Assembly: GCF_000724605.1 (NCBI RefSeq) | Contig: NZ_CP008802.1 | Span: forward strand, 1,798,001 to 1,862,000 | Source: Actinotignum schaalii | GTDB taxonomy: Bacteria; Actinomycetota; Actinomycetes; Actinomycetales; Actinomycetaceae | DNA: 64,000 nt | Direction: 5' to 3' | In this document: piece by piece, positions 53,693-62,490 of the stretch | How positions within the stretch are numbered: the stretch's first letter is position 1 | Layout: each line of letters starts with the position of its first letter | Translations under genes and position numbers: made by a program | Notes under the pieces: generated by a model | The model's database searches: none | What the model was told of the DNA's origin: nothing | What the model saw: only the letters and a program-made list of their open reading frames with translations

Positions 53693-54418
53693 GTGAAACA
53701 TAAGATTGGATCTGCTCTCTGGCTTGTCCTTGCAGTGCTGACTGGCTGTGCTGCTGGCGGTTCTGATTCCGGAACCGCTGGCAATGTTGACGGTGAATTA
53801 GTCGCTTCCGCTGCATCCGAATGGAATCCGGATTCTTGGACGTCTGATATAGAGATTTCTCCTAGATTCACTACAGAGGAGGAGAAGATAGCTTTTCGAG
53901 ACCGGTGGTTACAATGCAATGCAGAATTTATGGAATTGAAAGACCCTCCTAGTGTGCCTCTTGTTGAATGGCAAGAATCCCTGGAGCTCTTCGATAATAA
54001 AACTGCAGAATGTATGAGGGGTAAGGGTTTTGGGGCGCACGCCGCTCCCCAGGGCGGCATCACTTATGACCCGGCAGTGCCAGCAGCGCAGCGGAAAGCA
54101 TTTGATTTATCCCTGTATGAGTGTCAAGCGATGTACTTTCCTAATCCGGAATTCCTTGAGAATTTGACGGAGGATCAGTTGCGGGTGCAGTGGGATTACT
54201 GGGACAAGTATTATATTCCTTGCTTGGCGGCTCACGGCCTTACTGTTGATACTTCCGAGCGGCCGGCGCGCGAAACTTATGTAGCTACCTTTTACACCGA
54301 TGCGGAACAGCGTTGGTGGCCAGATAACGGAGGCTCGTTGCTTCTTCAAATTCCTCCTGAGGTATGGAAGTCGTGCCCGGATATCCCTCCAGCATCAGAG
54401 CTTTACGGTTTGGAATGA
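53693..54418 (+). CDS. Lipoprotein paralogue 3 of 6 (mosaic)
   Basis: Encodes 241 residues from a GTG nine bases after paralogue 2. The signal peptide MKHKIGSALWLVLAVLTGC and the segment up to about residue 60 (SDIEISPRF) nearly match paralogue 5. The centre (VPLVEWQESLELFDNK, AHAAPQGG) matches paralogue 2. This mosaic points to recombination between neighbours. All family cysteines are present. No function is known. Confidence 0.8.
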   Translation: MKHKIGSALWLVLAVLTGCAAGGSDSGTAGNVDGELVASAASEWNPDSWTSDIEISPRFTTEEEKIAFRDRWLQCNAEFMELKDPPSVPLVEWQESLELFDNKTAECMRGKGFGAHAAPQGGITYDPAVPAAQRKAFDLSLYECQAMYFPNPEFLENLTEDQLRVQWDYWDKYYIPCLAAHGLTVDTSERPARETYVATFYTDAEQRWWPDNGGSLLLQIPPEVWKSCPDIPPASELYGLE

Positions 54419-54428
54419 GGCGTGAGAG

Positions 54429-55154
54429 ATGAGAAACAGGATTATGTGTACCTTTAGTTCCTTATTCATTGCGGTGGGTGGTTGTGCAAGCGGTAATTCC
54501 GATTCGGGAAGCACCGGCGAAACTGGAAGTAAAACAGCTGTAACTTCGGCATCCGAATGGGATCCGAATACGTGGAAAGCGAAGATTAAGATCTCACCGC
54601 GTTATCACACGGAGGAAGAGAAGCTTGCTTTCCGGGCACAGTGGCTAAAACGTGATGCGGAGCATTCTGGGATTGAGAATCCGCCGGATGTTGCTCTTGT
54701 GGAATGGCAGAATTCTGTGGAATTGATGGATGTTAAGCGTGCCGAATGCTACAGGGAAAAGGGTTTTAGTGCCTATGTGCCGCCTCAGGGTGGAGTCGCT
54801 TTTAACCCGGGTATTCCTGAATCGCAACAAGAGGCGTACGACCTTGCTGCGTATGAGTGTTATGCGAAGTATTTTCCTAATCCGGAATTTCTCACCAATT
54901 GGTCAGAAGATCAATTGCGAGTGATATGGGATTATTGGGATGAGTACTATATACCGTGCTTGGCGGCGCACGGACTTACCGTCGATACTTCCGAGCGTCC
55001 TGCCCGGGAAACCTACGTCACCAAGTTCTACACCGATCCGGAGCATCGCTGGTGGCCAAATAATGGAGGCTCTCTTGGATTCGAAATCCCTCCAGATGTG
55101 TTAAAAATATGTCCGGAGATTCCTCCTGCTTCCCAGTTTTATGGCATGGAGTGA
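54429..55154 (+). CDS. Lipoprotein paralogue 4 of 6
   Basis: Encodes 241 residues with lipobox IAVGGC. It belongs to the KAKIKISPRY type, with TGETGSKTAVTSASEWDPN nearly identical to paralogue 2. It differs in the centre (DVALVEWQNSVELMDVKRAEC and SAYVPPQGG). The gap from paralogue 3 is ten bases. It is probably read from the same transcript as all the paralogues. Confidence 0.8.
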   Translation: MRNRIMCTFSSLFIAVGGCASGNSDSGSTGETGSKTAVTSASEWDPNTWKAKIKISPRYHTEEEKLAFRAQWLKRDAEHSGIENPPDVALVEWQNSVELMDVKRAECYREKGFSAYVPPQGGVAFNPGIPESQQEAYDLAAYECYAKYFPNPEFLTNWSEDQLRVIWDYWDEYYIPCLAAHGLTVDTSERPARETYVTKFYTDPEHRWWPNNGGSLGFEIPPDVLKICPEIPPASQFYGME

Positions 55155-55163
55155 GATGTGGCC

Positions 55164-55889
55164 ATGAAACATAAGACTGGATCTGCTCTTGGACTTGTAC
55201 TTGCAGTACTTACTGGCTGTGCTGCTGGCGGTTCTGATTCCGGAACCGCTGGCAATACTGACAGCGGAATGGCAGTGTCCGCTGCATCTGAATGGAATCC
55301 GGATTCTTGGACGTCTGATATAGAGATTTCTCCTAAGTTCACAAGTGAGGAAGATAAGCTAGCTTTCCGGAAACGCTGGCTGGAGCGTAATAGTCGGACG
55401 ATGGGTGTGGTGAATCCACCTGATGTTGCTTTAGTTGAGTGGATGGATTCTCCGCATGCGGCCGATGAAAAGCAGGCGGAATGTTTGCGGAGTAAAGGGT
55501 TTTCCGCTGAGGTTGCCCCGCAGGGGGGAATTCTGTTTGATCCTCCGATCCCGGAAGCGCAGCAGGAGGCTTTCGGTATGGCGACCTATGAGTGCCATTC
55601 GATGTACTTCCTTAACCCAGAGTTTCTTGCGAATTTGACGGAGGATCAGTTGCGGGTGCTGTGGGATTATTGGGATGAATACTATATCCCCTGCCTGGCG
55701 GCACATGGATTTACCGTTGATACGTCCGAGCGTCCTGGGCGGGAAGCTTACGCGACGACGTTTTACTCTGATGCTGAGCATCGCTGGTGGCCGGATAATA
55801 AGGGTGAGCTTTCTTTCCGAATCACGCCGGAAGTTATGAAAGTGTGTCCGGAAAGGCCGCCGACGACAGAGTTTTATGGGATTGACTGA
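55164..55889 (+). CDS. Lipoprotein paralogue 5 of 6
   Basis: Encodes 241 residues from ATG 55164. A GTG at 55158 is possible but adds only two residues and breaks the common length. Lipobox AVLTGC. The signal peptide is almost the same as in paralogue 3, and the mature domain resembles paralogue 1 (LERN, SKGFSAEVAPQGG, PTTEFYGID). It keeps all four family cysteines. The gap from paralogue 4 is nine bases. Confidence 0.8.
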   Translation: MKHKTGSALGLVLAVLTGCAAGGSDSGTAGNTDSGMAVSAASEWNPDSWTSDIEISPKFTSEEDKLAFRKRWLERNSRTMGVVNPPDVALVEWMDSPHAADEKQAECLRSKGFSAEVAPQGGILFDPPIPEAQQEAFGMATYECHSMYFLNPEFLANLTEDQLRVLWDYWDEYYIPCLAAHGFTVDTSERPGREAYATTFYSDAEHRWWPDNKGELSFRITPEVMKVCPERPPTTEFYGID

Positions 55890-55912
55890 TCGGCTGGCGA
55901 TAGGGGTGTTGC

Positions 55913-56638
55913 ATGAAGCATAGAGTTCTACCTGTTTTTAGTTCGCTACTCATAGTGGTGGGCGGTTGCGCCGCGGGTGGTTCCGATTCTGGAAGTGCCG
56001 GTGTAACCAGTCACGGCACCGCTGCGGCTTCAGCCTCCGAATGGGATCCGAATAGCTGGAAAGCGAAGATCAAGATCTCGCCCCGCTACACCACCGAGGA
56101 ACAGAAGCTTGCTTTTCGCGCGAAGTGGTTGAAGCGGCATGCAGACTATTGGGGGATTGAGGACCCTCCTGATGTTCCTTTGGTTGAATGGCGGACACCA
56201 TCAGAGGAATCGGATATTAAAAGAGCCGAGTGCCTAACCAGCAAGGGGTTTGCGTCTCACGCTAATCCCAAAGGAGGCATCGGTTCTGATGGTGCCATAC
56301 CGGAATCACAAGAAAAGGCGTACAACTTGGCCGAGTATGAGTGCATATCGATGTATTTTACCGATCCGGAGTTTATAACTGATTTATCGGAGGATCAGTT
56401 GCGGGTGCAGTGGGACTACTGGGATGAATACTATATTCCCTGCTTGGAAGCGCATGGTTATAAGGTTGATATCTCCAAACGTCCCGCTCGGGAAACCTAT
56501 GTTGCTAAGTTCCATACCGATCCGGAGCACCGCTGGTGGCCGGATAACGGCGGTTCTCTCGGATTCCAAATCCCGGTAGAGGTATGGAAAGTCTGCCCGG
56601 AGACTCCTCCCGCCACAGAATTCTATGGCATAAAATAA
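55913..56638 (+). CDS. Lipoprotein paralogue 6 of 6
   Basis: Encodes 241 residues with lipobox IVVGGC, of the KAKIKISPRY type. Its centre has diverged most (LVEWRTPSEESDIKRAEC, SHANPKGGIGSDGAIPE), with Lys substitutions in the SERPARETY block (SKRPARETY) and DISK. The four cysteines are kept. The gap to the efflux adaptor at 56697 is 58 bases and contains a CGTGG-CTA-CCACG hairpin. Confidence 0.8.
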   Translation: MKHRVLPVFSSLLIVVGGCAAGGSDSGSAGVTSHGTAAASASEWDPNSWKAKIKISPRYTTEEQKLAFRAKWLKRHADYWGIEDPPDVPLVEWRTPSEESDIKRAECLTSKGFASHANPKGGIGSDGAIPESQEKAYNLAEYECISMYFTDPEFITDLSEDQLRVQWDYWDEYYIPCLEAHGYKVDISKRPARETYVAKFHTDPEHRWWPDNGGSLGFQIPVEVWKVCPETPPATEFYGIK

Positions 56639-56696
56639 CCCCATGATGTTTACCATTCACGTGTAACCGCGTGGCTACCACGAAAGGCGTGCTGCC

Positions 56697-57842
56697 ATGA
56701 ACAAGAAAATAACTCAGATCCTCGCAGGTGTGATAACACTCCTCCTCGTGGCGGCACTGGCATTCTGGGCGGGCCGCACCACCCTGAAACCCCCGGAGCG
56801 GATCACCCAAACGGGAGCGGAGACAATGACCGTCACCGTAACCGAGCAAAATATTGGCCGCACCCTCACACTCTCCACCACGGTAGAACGCGCGGCACAA
56901 CCGGTTGCCGTGAACCAGCTCAACGGCACCATCACCTCCGTTGCCGCGGACGGAGAATTCCACGCCGGCGACACCCTCTACACCGTCGGAAATACCGAGG
57001 TGATCGCGGCAGAAGGTTCCACACCCTTCTGGCGGCCCCTCGCCGAAGGAACCGAAGGTGAGGACGTCTCCCAATACCAGCGGCTCCTCGCCACCCTCGG
57101 TTATTCACGAACCGTGGCAGATGGGAAATTTGGCCCGGCCACCACCGCGGCAACGAAAGCGTGGCAAAAAGCGCGCGGGCAGGAACAGAGCGGCGTCGTC
57201 GGCCTGGGAGAACTTGTGGCAGTGCCGCAACTACCAGCTGCGCTCACCCTGGACCGCAGTATTGCATGGCCCGGTGCGGCGCTGAACGGAAGTGAAAATA
57301 TTATTAACTCGGTGTCCGGAACGCCCAGTTTTTATATGGAAATCACGCGCGAACAGCAGGCTATGATTCAGCCGGGAATGGGTATTCGCGTGAAGCTGGG
57401 TGAACAGCCCCTCATCGGAATTACCGGTGAGCCGGAGGAAACAGAAGGGGGCCAGGTCAAGGTCCCTGTTACCGCGGAAGACGGCGGGCTGCTGTGCGGC
57501 ACTCGGTGCGGGGAATTACCGGCCAGCCAAAAAGCCTATCTACTTACCGATATTGAGATCGTGCCCGCGGTGACCGGGCCTACCGTGCCGGTCTCCGCGC
57601 TGTCTACGATGCCGGATGGGACCGTGAGCGTGAGGGTCGTGGGGGAGGCCGCGCCCCGCACTGTCACGGTTCAGACCGTGGCCGGCGGCCTGGCGGTAGT
57701 TGAGGGCGTGCGGGCCGGGGAAAGCGTATATGCGCTGGCCGACGCGAAGAAGGCCGGCGCCCCCGGTGGGGCCGGCGCTGATACCGGATCCCGCGAAGGC
57801 ACAGAAACCGACGCCACCCCGAGCCTGGAAAGCACGAAGTAA
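56697..57842 (+). CDS. Membrane-fusion adaptor with peptidoglycan-binding domain
   Basis: Encodes 381 residues. N-terminal membrane helix about 5-25. Lipoyl/barrel-like adaptor strands follow (TVTVTEQNIGRTLTLSTTVE). A PG_binding_1 domain (about 120-160) reads GEDVSQYQRLLATLGYSRTVADGKFGPAT. The barrel strands then continue (PVSALSTMPDGTVSVRVV), and the charged tail includes DTGSREGTETD. Such adaptors, with a LolD-type ATPase and FtsX-type permease, make wall-spanning export machines of actinobacteria, often near antimicrobial-peptide genes. The ATPase start overlaps its stop by one base. It contains one ACGACGACGC-like word at 57193. Confidence 0.85.
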   Translation: MNKKITQILAGVITLLLVAALAFWAGRTTLKPPERITQTGAETMTVTVTEQNIGRTLTLSTTVERAAQPVAVNQLNGTITSVAADGEFHAGDTLYTVGNTEVIAAEGSTPFWRPLAEGTEGEDVSQYQRLLATLGYSRTVADGKFGPATTAATKAWQKARGQEQSGVVGLGELVAVPQLPAALTLDRSIAWPGAALNGSENIINSVSGTPSFYMEITREQQAMIQPGMGIRVKLGEQPLIGITGEPEETEGGQVKVPVTAEDGGLLCGTRCGELPASQKAYLLTDIEIVPAVTGPTVPVSALSTMPDGTVSVRVVGEAAPRTVTVQTVAGGLAVVEGVRAGESVYALADAKKAGAPGGAGADTGSREGTETDATPSLESTK

Positions 57843-58489
57843 TGGACGCGCCCGGCATCGCCACCCGTGAGCTGCGCTTCCGCTACCGGAAAGGCGCCGA
57901 AGAACTCTTCGACGGCCTCACCCATGTTTTCGCCCCCGCCGCCATTACCGCGGTGACCGGGGCTTCGGGGCGCGGCAAATCCACCCTGCTCTACCTCCTC
58001 GGGCTCACCCTCACGCCCAGCTCCGGGCAGGTTCTTATCGACGGCGCCGCAGCCAGCGAGCTCACCGACCGGGAACGCTCGCGCCTGCGCGCCCGCCGCA
58101 TCGGCTTCGTTTTCCAAGATTCCGAACTTGACCCCACCCGGCCCGTCCTCGATTCCGTGATGGAACCCGGGCTTTACGCGGGCCATTCGCTGACTGACAC
58201 CCGCACCCGCGCCCGCGAACTCCTGGCCGGCCTGGGCCTGGAGCACCGCGCCGACCATCGGCCCGGGCAAATCTCCGGTGGGCAGGCCCAGCGCGTCGCG
58301 GTCTGCCGCGCCCTCGTCAATTCCCCCACCTTTATCCTGGCCGACGAACCAACCGGAAACCTCGACCCGGATAATGCCAACCTCGTGCTCGGCGCCTTGC
58401 GCCAGGCCGCGGAATCCGGATGCAGTGTCATTATTGCCACCCACGATCCCACGGTGGTCAATGCGGCAGATGAGGTGGTGCGGCTATGA
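57842..58489 (+). CDS. LolD/MacB-type ABC ATPase
   Basis: Encodes 215 residues. Walker A GASGRGKST (about 41), signature ISGGQAQRVAVCRALV, Walker B FILADEPTGNLD and switch His in ATHDP. It pairs with the FtsX-type permease immediately downstream (four-base overlap, ATGA) and the adaptor upstream (one-base overlap, TAATG). This three-gene block is a MacAB-like efflux or mechanotransmission unit. A non-canonical Arg (GRGKS) lies in the Walker A loop. Confidence 0.93.
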   Translation: MDAPGIATRELRFRYRKGAEELFDGLTHVFAPAAITAVTGASGRGKSTLLYLLGLTLTPSSGQVLIDGAAASELTDRERSRLRARRIGFVFQDSELDPTRPVLDSVMEPGLYAGHSLTDTRTRARELLAGLGLEHRADHRPGQISGGQAQRVAVCRALVNSPTFILADEPTGNLDPDNANLVLGALRQAAESGCSVIIATHDPTVVNAADEVVRL

Positions 58490-59574
58490 AATTCGCTGTT
58501 CTGCTACGCGAAGGCGCGAAAAATGCGCGCGGGGCCCTGGTCACCACCATCCTGGTGGCCCTGGTGCTCGGGGTGATGTGCGCGGCGTCCTTAGTGACGG
58601 TGGGCCGCCAGGCCGCCACCGAAGCCGAGCTGCACCGCCAGCTCACCGGCCCGCAAGCCCGCCAGCTCACCCTCGTCGATCAACAAAACGCCGGGTTGCT
58701 CCCCGAAGCTTTCCTGGAAACCCTGCACGGCACCTCCGGGGTGGCCGGGGTAGTGGGATACCGGAGCACGGTGGACGTGGTCAATGGCCCGCTCGGCCCG
58801 GCTTCCCAGCTGTTCGCCCTGGTGGAAACCGGCGGCGACATCTCCAAAATAATTACATTAACAGCCGGGCGTTATCCCGGCCCGGGAGAAGCCATCGTGC
58901 CCGAATCCATGCTGCCGCAGCTGCGCCTGGCCTTCCCCAGCGGGTACGTGGAATCGCGTGGCGGGCGGCAGTGGGCCGTGGTCGGCTCCTTCACCCCCAG
59001 CGGTGGATTCGAGGACCTCGATAATTACCTCCTGGCCGGGGGTGGCTCGGGCGCCTACGTGCGGGTGACCGCGCTGGCCAACGACGCCGAAAATATTGCC
59101 GCGGTGACCGATGTTGCCCTCGCGGCCATCGGGGATTTCGACCCCGCCAAACTCATTATCCGCAGCTCCGTCAGCCAGGCGAAACAGGGCGTGGCCGTGA
59201 CCGGGCAGGTTGCGGGCATGGGCCGTGCCCTCCTCATCCTCATTCTCGGGGTGGGGGCGCTCTTTATCGCCGCGGTGGTGCTGGCCGACGTGCTTATCCG
59301 CCGCCGCGACCTGGGCCGGCGCCGCACCCTCGGCATTACCCGCGGCGGACTCGTGGCCTTGGTGATCGCCCGCATCGCCTACCCGGCCGTGGGTGGTACC
59401 GCGCTGGGAATTGCCGCGGCCTGGAGTTATTGTCGGCTGAGCGGTAATCCGGTCGCCCTCGATTTCTCGGTGGCGGTGGGGGTGCTCGCGGTGCTCGTGG
59501 CGCTGCTCGCCTGCATTCCCCCGGCGATTTTCGCGGCCTACCGCGACCCGGTGGAGGTCATGCGCACGCCGTAG
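58486..59574 (+). CDS. FtsX/MacB-type permease
   Basis: Encodes 362 residues. One N-terminal membrane helix (about 18-40), an extracellular domain (about 45-230), and three C-terminal helices (about 240-355) with the FtsX signature RRRDLGRRRTLGITRGGLVALV. It is the membrane half of the exporter with the ATPase of 57842-58489. In such systems, substrates are taken from the outer leaflet or the wall space, often peptides or lipids. It ends the cassette. Confidence 0.9.
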   Translation: MKFAVLLREGAKNARGALVTTILVALVLGVMCAASLVTVGRQAATEAELHRQLTGPQARQLTLVDQQNAGLLPEAFLETLHGTSGVAGVVGYRSTVDVVNGPLGPASQLFALVETGGDISKIITLTAGRYPGPGEAIVPESMLPQLRLAFPSGYVESRGGRQWAVVGSFTPSGGFEDLDNYLLAGGGSGAYVRVTALANDAENIAAVTDVALAAIGDFDPAKLIIRSSVSQAKQGVAVTGQVAGMGRALLILILGVGALFIAAVVLADVLIRRRDLGRRRTLGITRGGLVALVIARIAYPAVGGTALGIAAAWSYCRLSGNPVALDFSVAVGVLAVLVALLACIPPAIFAAYRDPVEVMRTP

Positions 59575-59708
59575 CCGCGCCCCGTAGCCGCCTTGCATGC
59601 GGCGCGCTCTGCGGTAACGGCCCGCGCAGTACGGCTCTCCCGCGGTACCGGTCCCGCCGGGCGTCGGTCCCGGGCGGCGGGAGAGCCGCGCGCACTACAC
59701 TGGCTGTC

Positions 59709-60449
59709 ATGTACGTGGCGAGTCGTTTTGCGTTGGAACCGGAACGCGCGGTGGAACTAGCTGCCCAAATCGGGGTGGGAGAATTAATAACGGCCGGCCC
59801 GCGTGGCCTGGACGCCACACTCCTCCCTTTTAATATTAAATACGACGACGCCGGCAGCCTCCACCTCCACAGCCATATGGCACGTATTAATCCCCAAGCG
59901 GGCGATAGCGGGCCCTGCCTCATGGTGGTCACCGGGCCAAATACCTATATATCACCCTCCGATATGCCACCCGGCCCGGCAGATGCGCCGCTGGCCCGGG
60001 TTCCCACCTGGAATTACCTCACCGTGCACCTGCGCGGTGAGCTCACTATCCACGAGGATCCCGCCTGGCTCATCCCCACCCTGCGAGAATTAGTCGACGC
60101 CCACGAAATTGCCCACCACGGAGGTACCTGGCGCCCCGATACCCACGCGCGGCCCGACCAGCTGCGCCGCATGCTGCGCGCCATCGTGGGCGTGGATATT
60201 AAAGTCACGGAGATTATTGGCAAGGCCAAGCTGTCCCAGAACTTATCCACGGAGGAGATTGCCGCCACCGCCGCCAGCTTGCGGCGTCGTCGTGAAAAAA
60301 ATGCCGCCACGCACATAGCCGAGCTGATGGAAAACCTGGCCATCCCCACCGCCGCGGCGCGCGAAGAAGCCGTGGAACGGGCGAAACACGGGCCCTGGGC
60401 CGCCCGCGCCGGCACGGAAAGCGAAGAGAGCCCCGCGGAAAGCGATTAG
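59709..60449 (+). CDS. PaiB-family FMN-binding protein
   Basis: Encodes 246 residues. It has a split-barrel start MYVASRFALEPERAVELAAQ, the family motif LPFNIKYDDAGSLHLHSHMARINPQ, and PTWNYLTVHLRGEL, followed by the dimer segment IVGVDIKVTEIIGKAKLSQN. PaiB relatives bind FMN, and in Bacillus PaiB is a repressor-like factor. Enzyme activity is not known. The last residues (GTESEESPAESD) and the stop lie at a perfect 42-bp repeat. No good ribosome-binding site precedes the ATG. Confidence 0.88.
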   Translation: MYVASRFALEPERAVELAAQIGVGELITAGPRGLDATLLPFNIKYDDAGSLHLHSHMARINPQAGDSGPCLMVVTGPNTYISPSDMPPGPADAPLARVPTWNYLTVHLRGELTIHEDPAWLIPTLRELVDAHEIAHHGGTWRPDTHARPDQLRRMLRAIVGVDIKVTEIIGKAKLSQNLSTEEIAATAASLRRRREKNAATHIAELMENLAIPTAAAREEAVERAKHGPWAARAGTESEESPAESD

Positions 60450-60530
60450 CGGCGCGCGAAAAGCGCGGAGAACCGCATCGAAACCGAATAGCGGCGCGCG
60501 AAAAGCGCGGAGAACCGCATCGAAACCGAA
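60447..60530. repeat. Perfect 42-bp tandem duplication after paiB
   Basis: Two identical 42-base units start at 60447 and 60489, followed by a partial third. The first unit begins with the stop codon of the PaiB-like gene. Period 42 is a multiple of three. The gap to the amidase gene is otherwise featureless. Confidence 0.9.
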
Positions 60531-60597
60531 GCGAACCGCACCGAAACTTAATAGGCCACCGGCGGCAAACGTGCCCTATCTCACGTACACTGTGAGC

Positions 60598-62082
60598 ATG
60601 GCATTTCTTGAGGAGAACGTCGACCCCCTGGATCTTTCTGCCGTGCAGCTGGCGCGACGCATGCGCACCGGCCGCCTGGACCCCGTCGCGCATACCGAAC
60701 GGGTGCTGGAACGGGCCCGCAGCCGTGGCGCCGCGGTGGGCGCCTTCACGCATATCGCGGAAGAATTCTCGCTGCGGCAGGCCCGCGCCGCCGCCGCGCA
60801 ACTGAAAGAGGGGAAGGGCGGGCCGCTCACCGGGGTGCCTTTCCCCATCAAAGACCTCGACGACGTGGCCGGCCTGCCCACCGAATACGGCTCGCAGGCC
60901 ATGCGCGGAAATATCGCCACCACCACCACCGGCGGGGTCGCCCAGTCCATCCTGGACGCCGGCACCGTGACCATCGGAAAAACCACCACCCCGGAATTCG
61001 GATTCGTCGGCTACACCGAACCGGCCGGCCTCAAACCGGCGCGCACCCCCTGGGACCTGGCCCGCAGCGCCGGCGGATCCTCCGGGGGAGCGGCCGCGGC
61101 GGTTGCGGCCGGCGTGGTCCCCATCGCGCACGGGAACGACGGCGGCGGCTCGGTCCGCATTCCCGCCGCGCACTGCGGGGTACTCGGCATCAAACCCAGC
61201 CGCGGGCTGGTCTCGCCCGGACCTGGATCTTCCTTCTTCTCCGATAGCGGGCTGGCCACTGCCGGGGTGCTGGCCCGGACCGCCCGCGATTTGGCGGCCG
61301 GGCTCGATATTATTGCGCGGCGCCGGCCCGGGGATTGGAGCCCCTACCCGGGAGCGGGGGACTACCTGGCCACCCTGGATGCGGAATTCGGCTGCGGGCC
61401 GCAATCGCGCAGCCGTGCCCTGGCCCTGGCCGACCTGCGGGTAGGAGTGCTCACCGAACCGCTCAATGTTGATACTGAGATCCACCCCGCCTGCCTGGAC
61501 GCGGTGGCGCGGGCCGCGGAAGATTTCCGTGCTATGGGTGCGCGGGTGGAGCAGATCGCGCGGCCCTTCGGGCCGGAAGCCTGGCAATCCTTTATGCCGA
61601 TCTGGCAGGCGGGCGCGGCCGCCATCCCGCTCCCGCCCGAACGCGAGGAACTCCTCACCCCGATGAGCCGGTGGCTGCGCGCTCGCGGGCGGGAAGCCAC
61701 CGCACCGCAGCTCATGGCCGGCTTGCAGGGAATGTACGCCATTGCCCGGCGCATGGGGGAGGCTTTTGCGGATTATGACGTGATTGTGAGCCCGGCGCTC
61801 GGCACCCCGCCGGCCGATCCGGCTTGGGTGTGCTGCCCGGATGATCCGGCCGAAGATTTCCGGCGCCAGTGCATTGTGAGCCCATGGACCAGCTCTTGGA
61901 ATATGTTTGGGCCGGCCGCGGTAGCCATCCCGATCCACCGTGCTGACGTAGATGGCACGGAGCTGCCTTTCGGGGTGCACGTGGGCGCCACCCGCTTCGG
62001 GGAAGAACAGTTGCTGCTCTCCATTGTGGCGGCCCTGGAAACCCTGGATCCCTGGCCGCTGATCCGGCAGCCGCGCCAGTAA
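60598..62082 (+). CDS. Amidase-signature family enzyme
   Basis: Encodes 494 residues. The catalytic Lys is in VPFPIKDLDD (about residue 85), and the Ser-Ser pair of the amidase signature in GGSSGGAAAAVAAG (about 159-173), with NDGGGSVRIPAAHCGVLGIKPS following. It uses the Ser-cisSer-Lys triad to hydrolyse amides. The substrate (such as an indole or aryl amide, or a peptide amide) cannot be read. No signal peptide is present. The start ATG is poor in ribosome-binding signal. Confidence 0.9.
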   Translation: MAFLEENVDPLDLSAVQLARRMRTGRLDPVAHTERVLERARSRGAAVGAFTHIAEEFSLRQARAAAAQLKEGKGGPLTGVPFPIKDLDDVAGLPTEYGSQAMRGNIATTTTGGVAQSILDAGTVTIGKTTTPEFGFVGYTEPAGLKPARTPWDLARSAGGSSGGAAAAVAAGVVPIAHGNDGGGSVRIPAAHCGVLGIKPSRGLVSPGPGSSFFSDSGLATAGVLARTARDLAAGLDIIARRRPGDWSPYPGAGDYLATLDAEFGCGPQSRSRALALADLRVGVLTEPLNVDTEIHPACLDAVARAAEDFRAMGARVEQIARPFGPEAWQSFMPIWQAGAAAIPLPPEREELLTPMSRWLRARGREATAPQLMAGLQGMYAIARRMGEAFADYDVIVSPALGTPPADPAWVCCPDDPAEDFRRQCIVSPWTSSWNMFGPAAVAIPIHRADVDGTELPFGVHVGATRFGEEQLLLSIVAALETLDPWPLIRQPRQ

Positions 62083-62106
62083 GCGGGCGCGCCGTGAGCG
62101 CGTGGC

Positions 62107-62134
62107 GGGCCGCGTGGGATCTTCCGCGCGGCCC
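62107..62134. terminator. Terminator-like hairpin after the amidase gene
   Basis: GGGCCGCG pairs with CGCGGCCC over a 12-base loop, 24 bases after the stop. Beyond it, the rest of the 408-base gap 62083-62490 shows no gene. It contains the long GC-rich leader of the following protease gene, and a good ribosome-binding site at its end. Confidence 0.55.
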
Positions 62135-62490
62135 GTTCTGCGCGGCGCTGCCAGGCCCGCCGCGCCGAATTTTAAGCGCATAAATATCAATGGCCTAACG
62201 GAAGTGTTCACGTTGTGGACGCTCTGGACGGATGCGCACCATTCTTTGCGATGATAGCCCGCATCCGGTATTCCCACGCGTCACGCACTGCCGGTCTATC
62301 GCTCAAGGGTGAGAGGCTGAGCGGGAGGGGTGCATAACTTCTCCACTGGTTGGTAGATATGCGCGGCGGGGTGGGGAGGCTGCGCCGCGTGCGCCGTCGC
62401 CCTACCTCTCCCGAACCCTGGCCTCCGTGCAGGAATGACAACACCGGATTCCCCGACGGGATCCCTCCCGTCACGAAGTTAGGAGAAGGT

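Noticed and set aside
62290-62490. Possible c-di-AMP (ydaO-type) riboswitch before the S8 protease
   Set aside because: The leader is GC-rich and can fold, but I could not find the conserved core of that riboswitch class.
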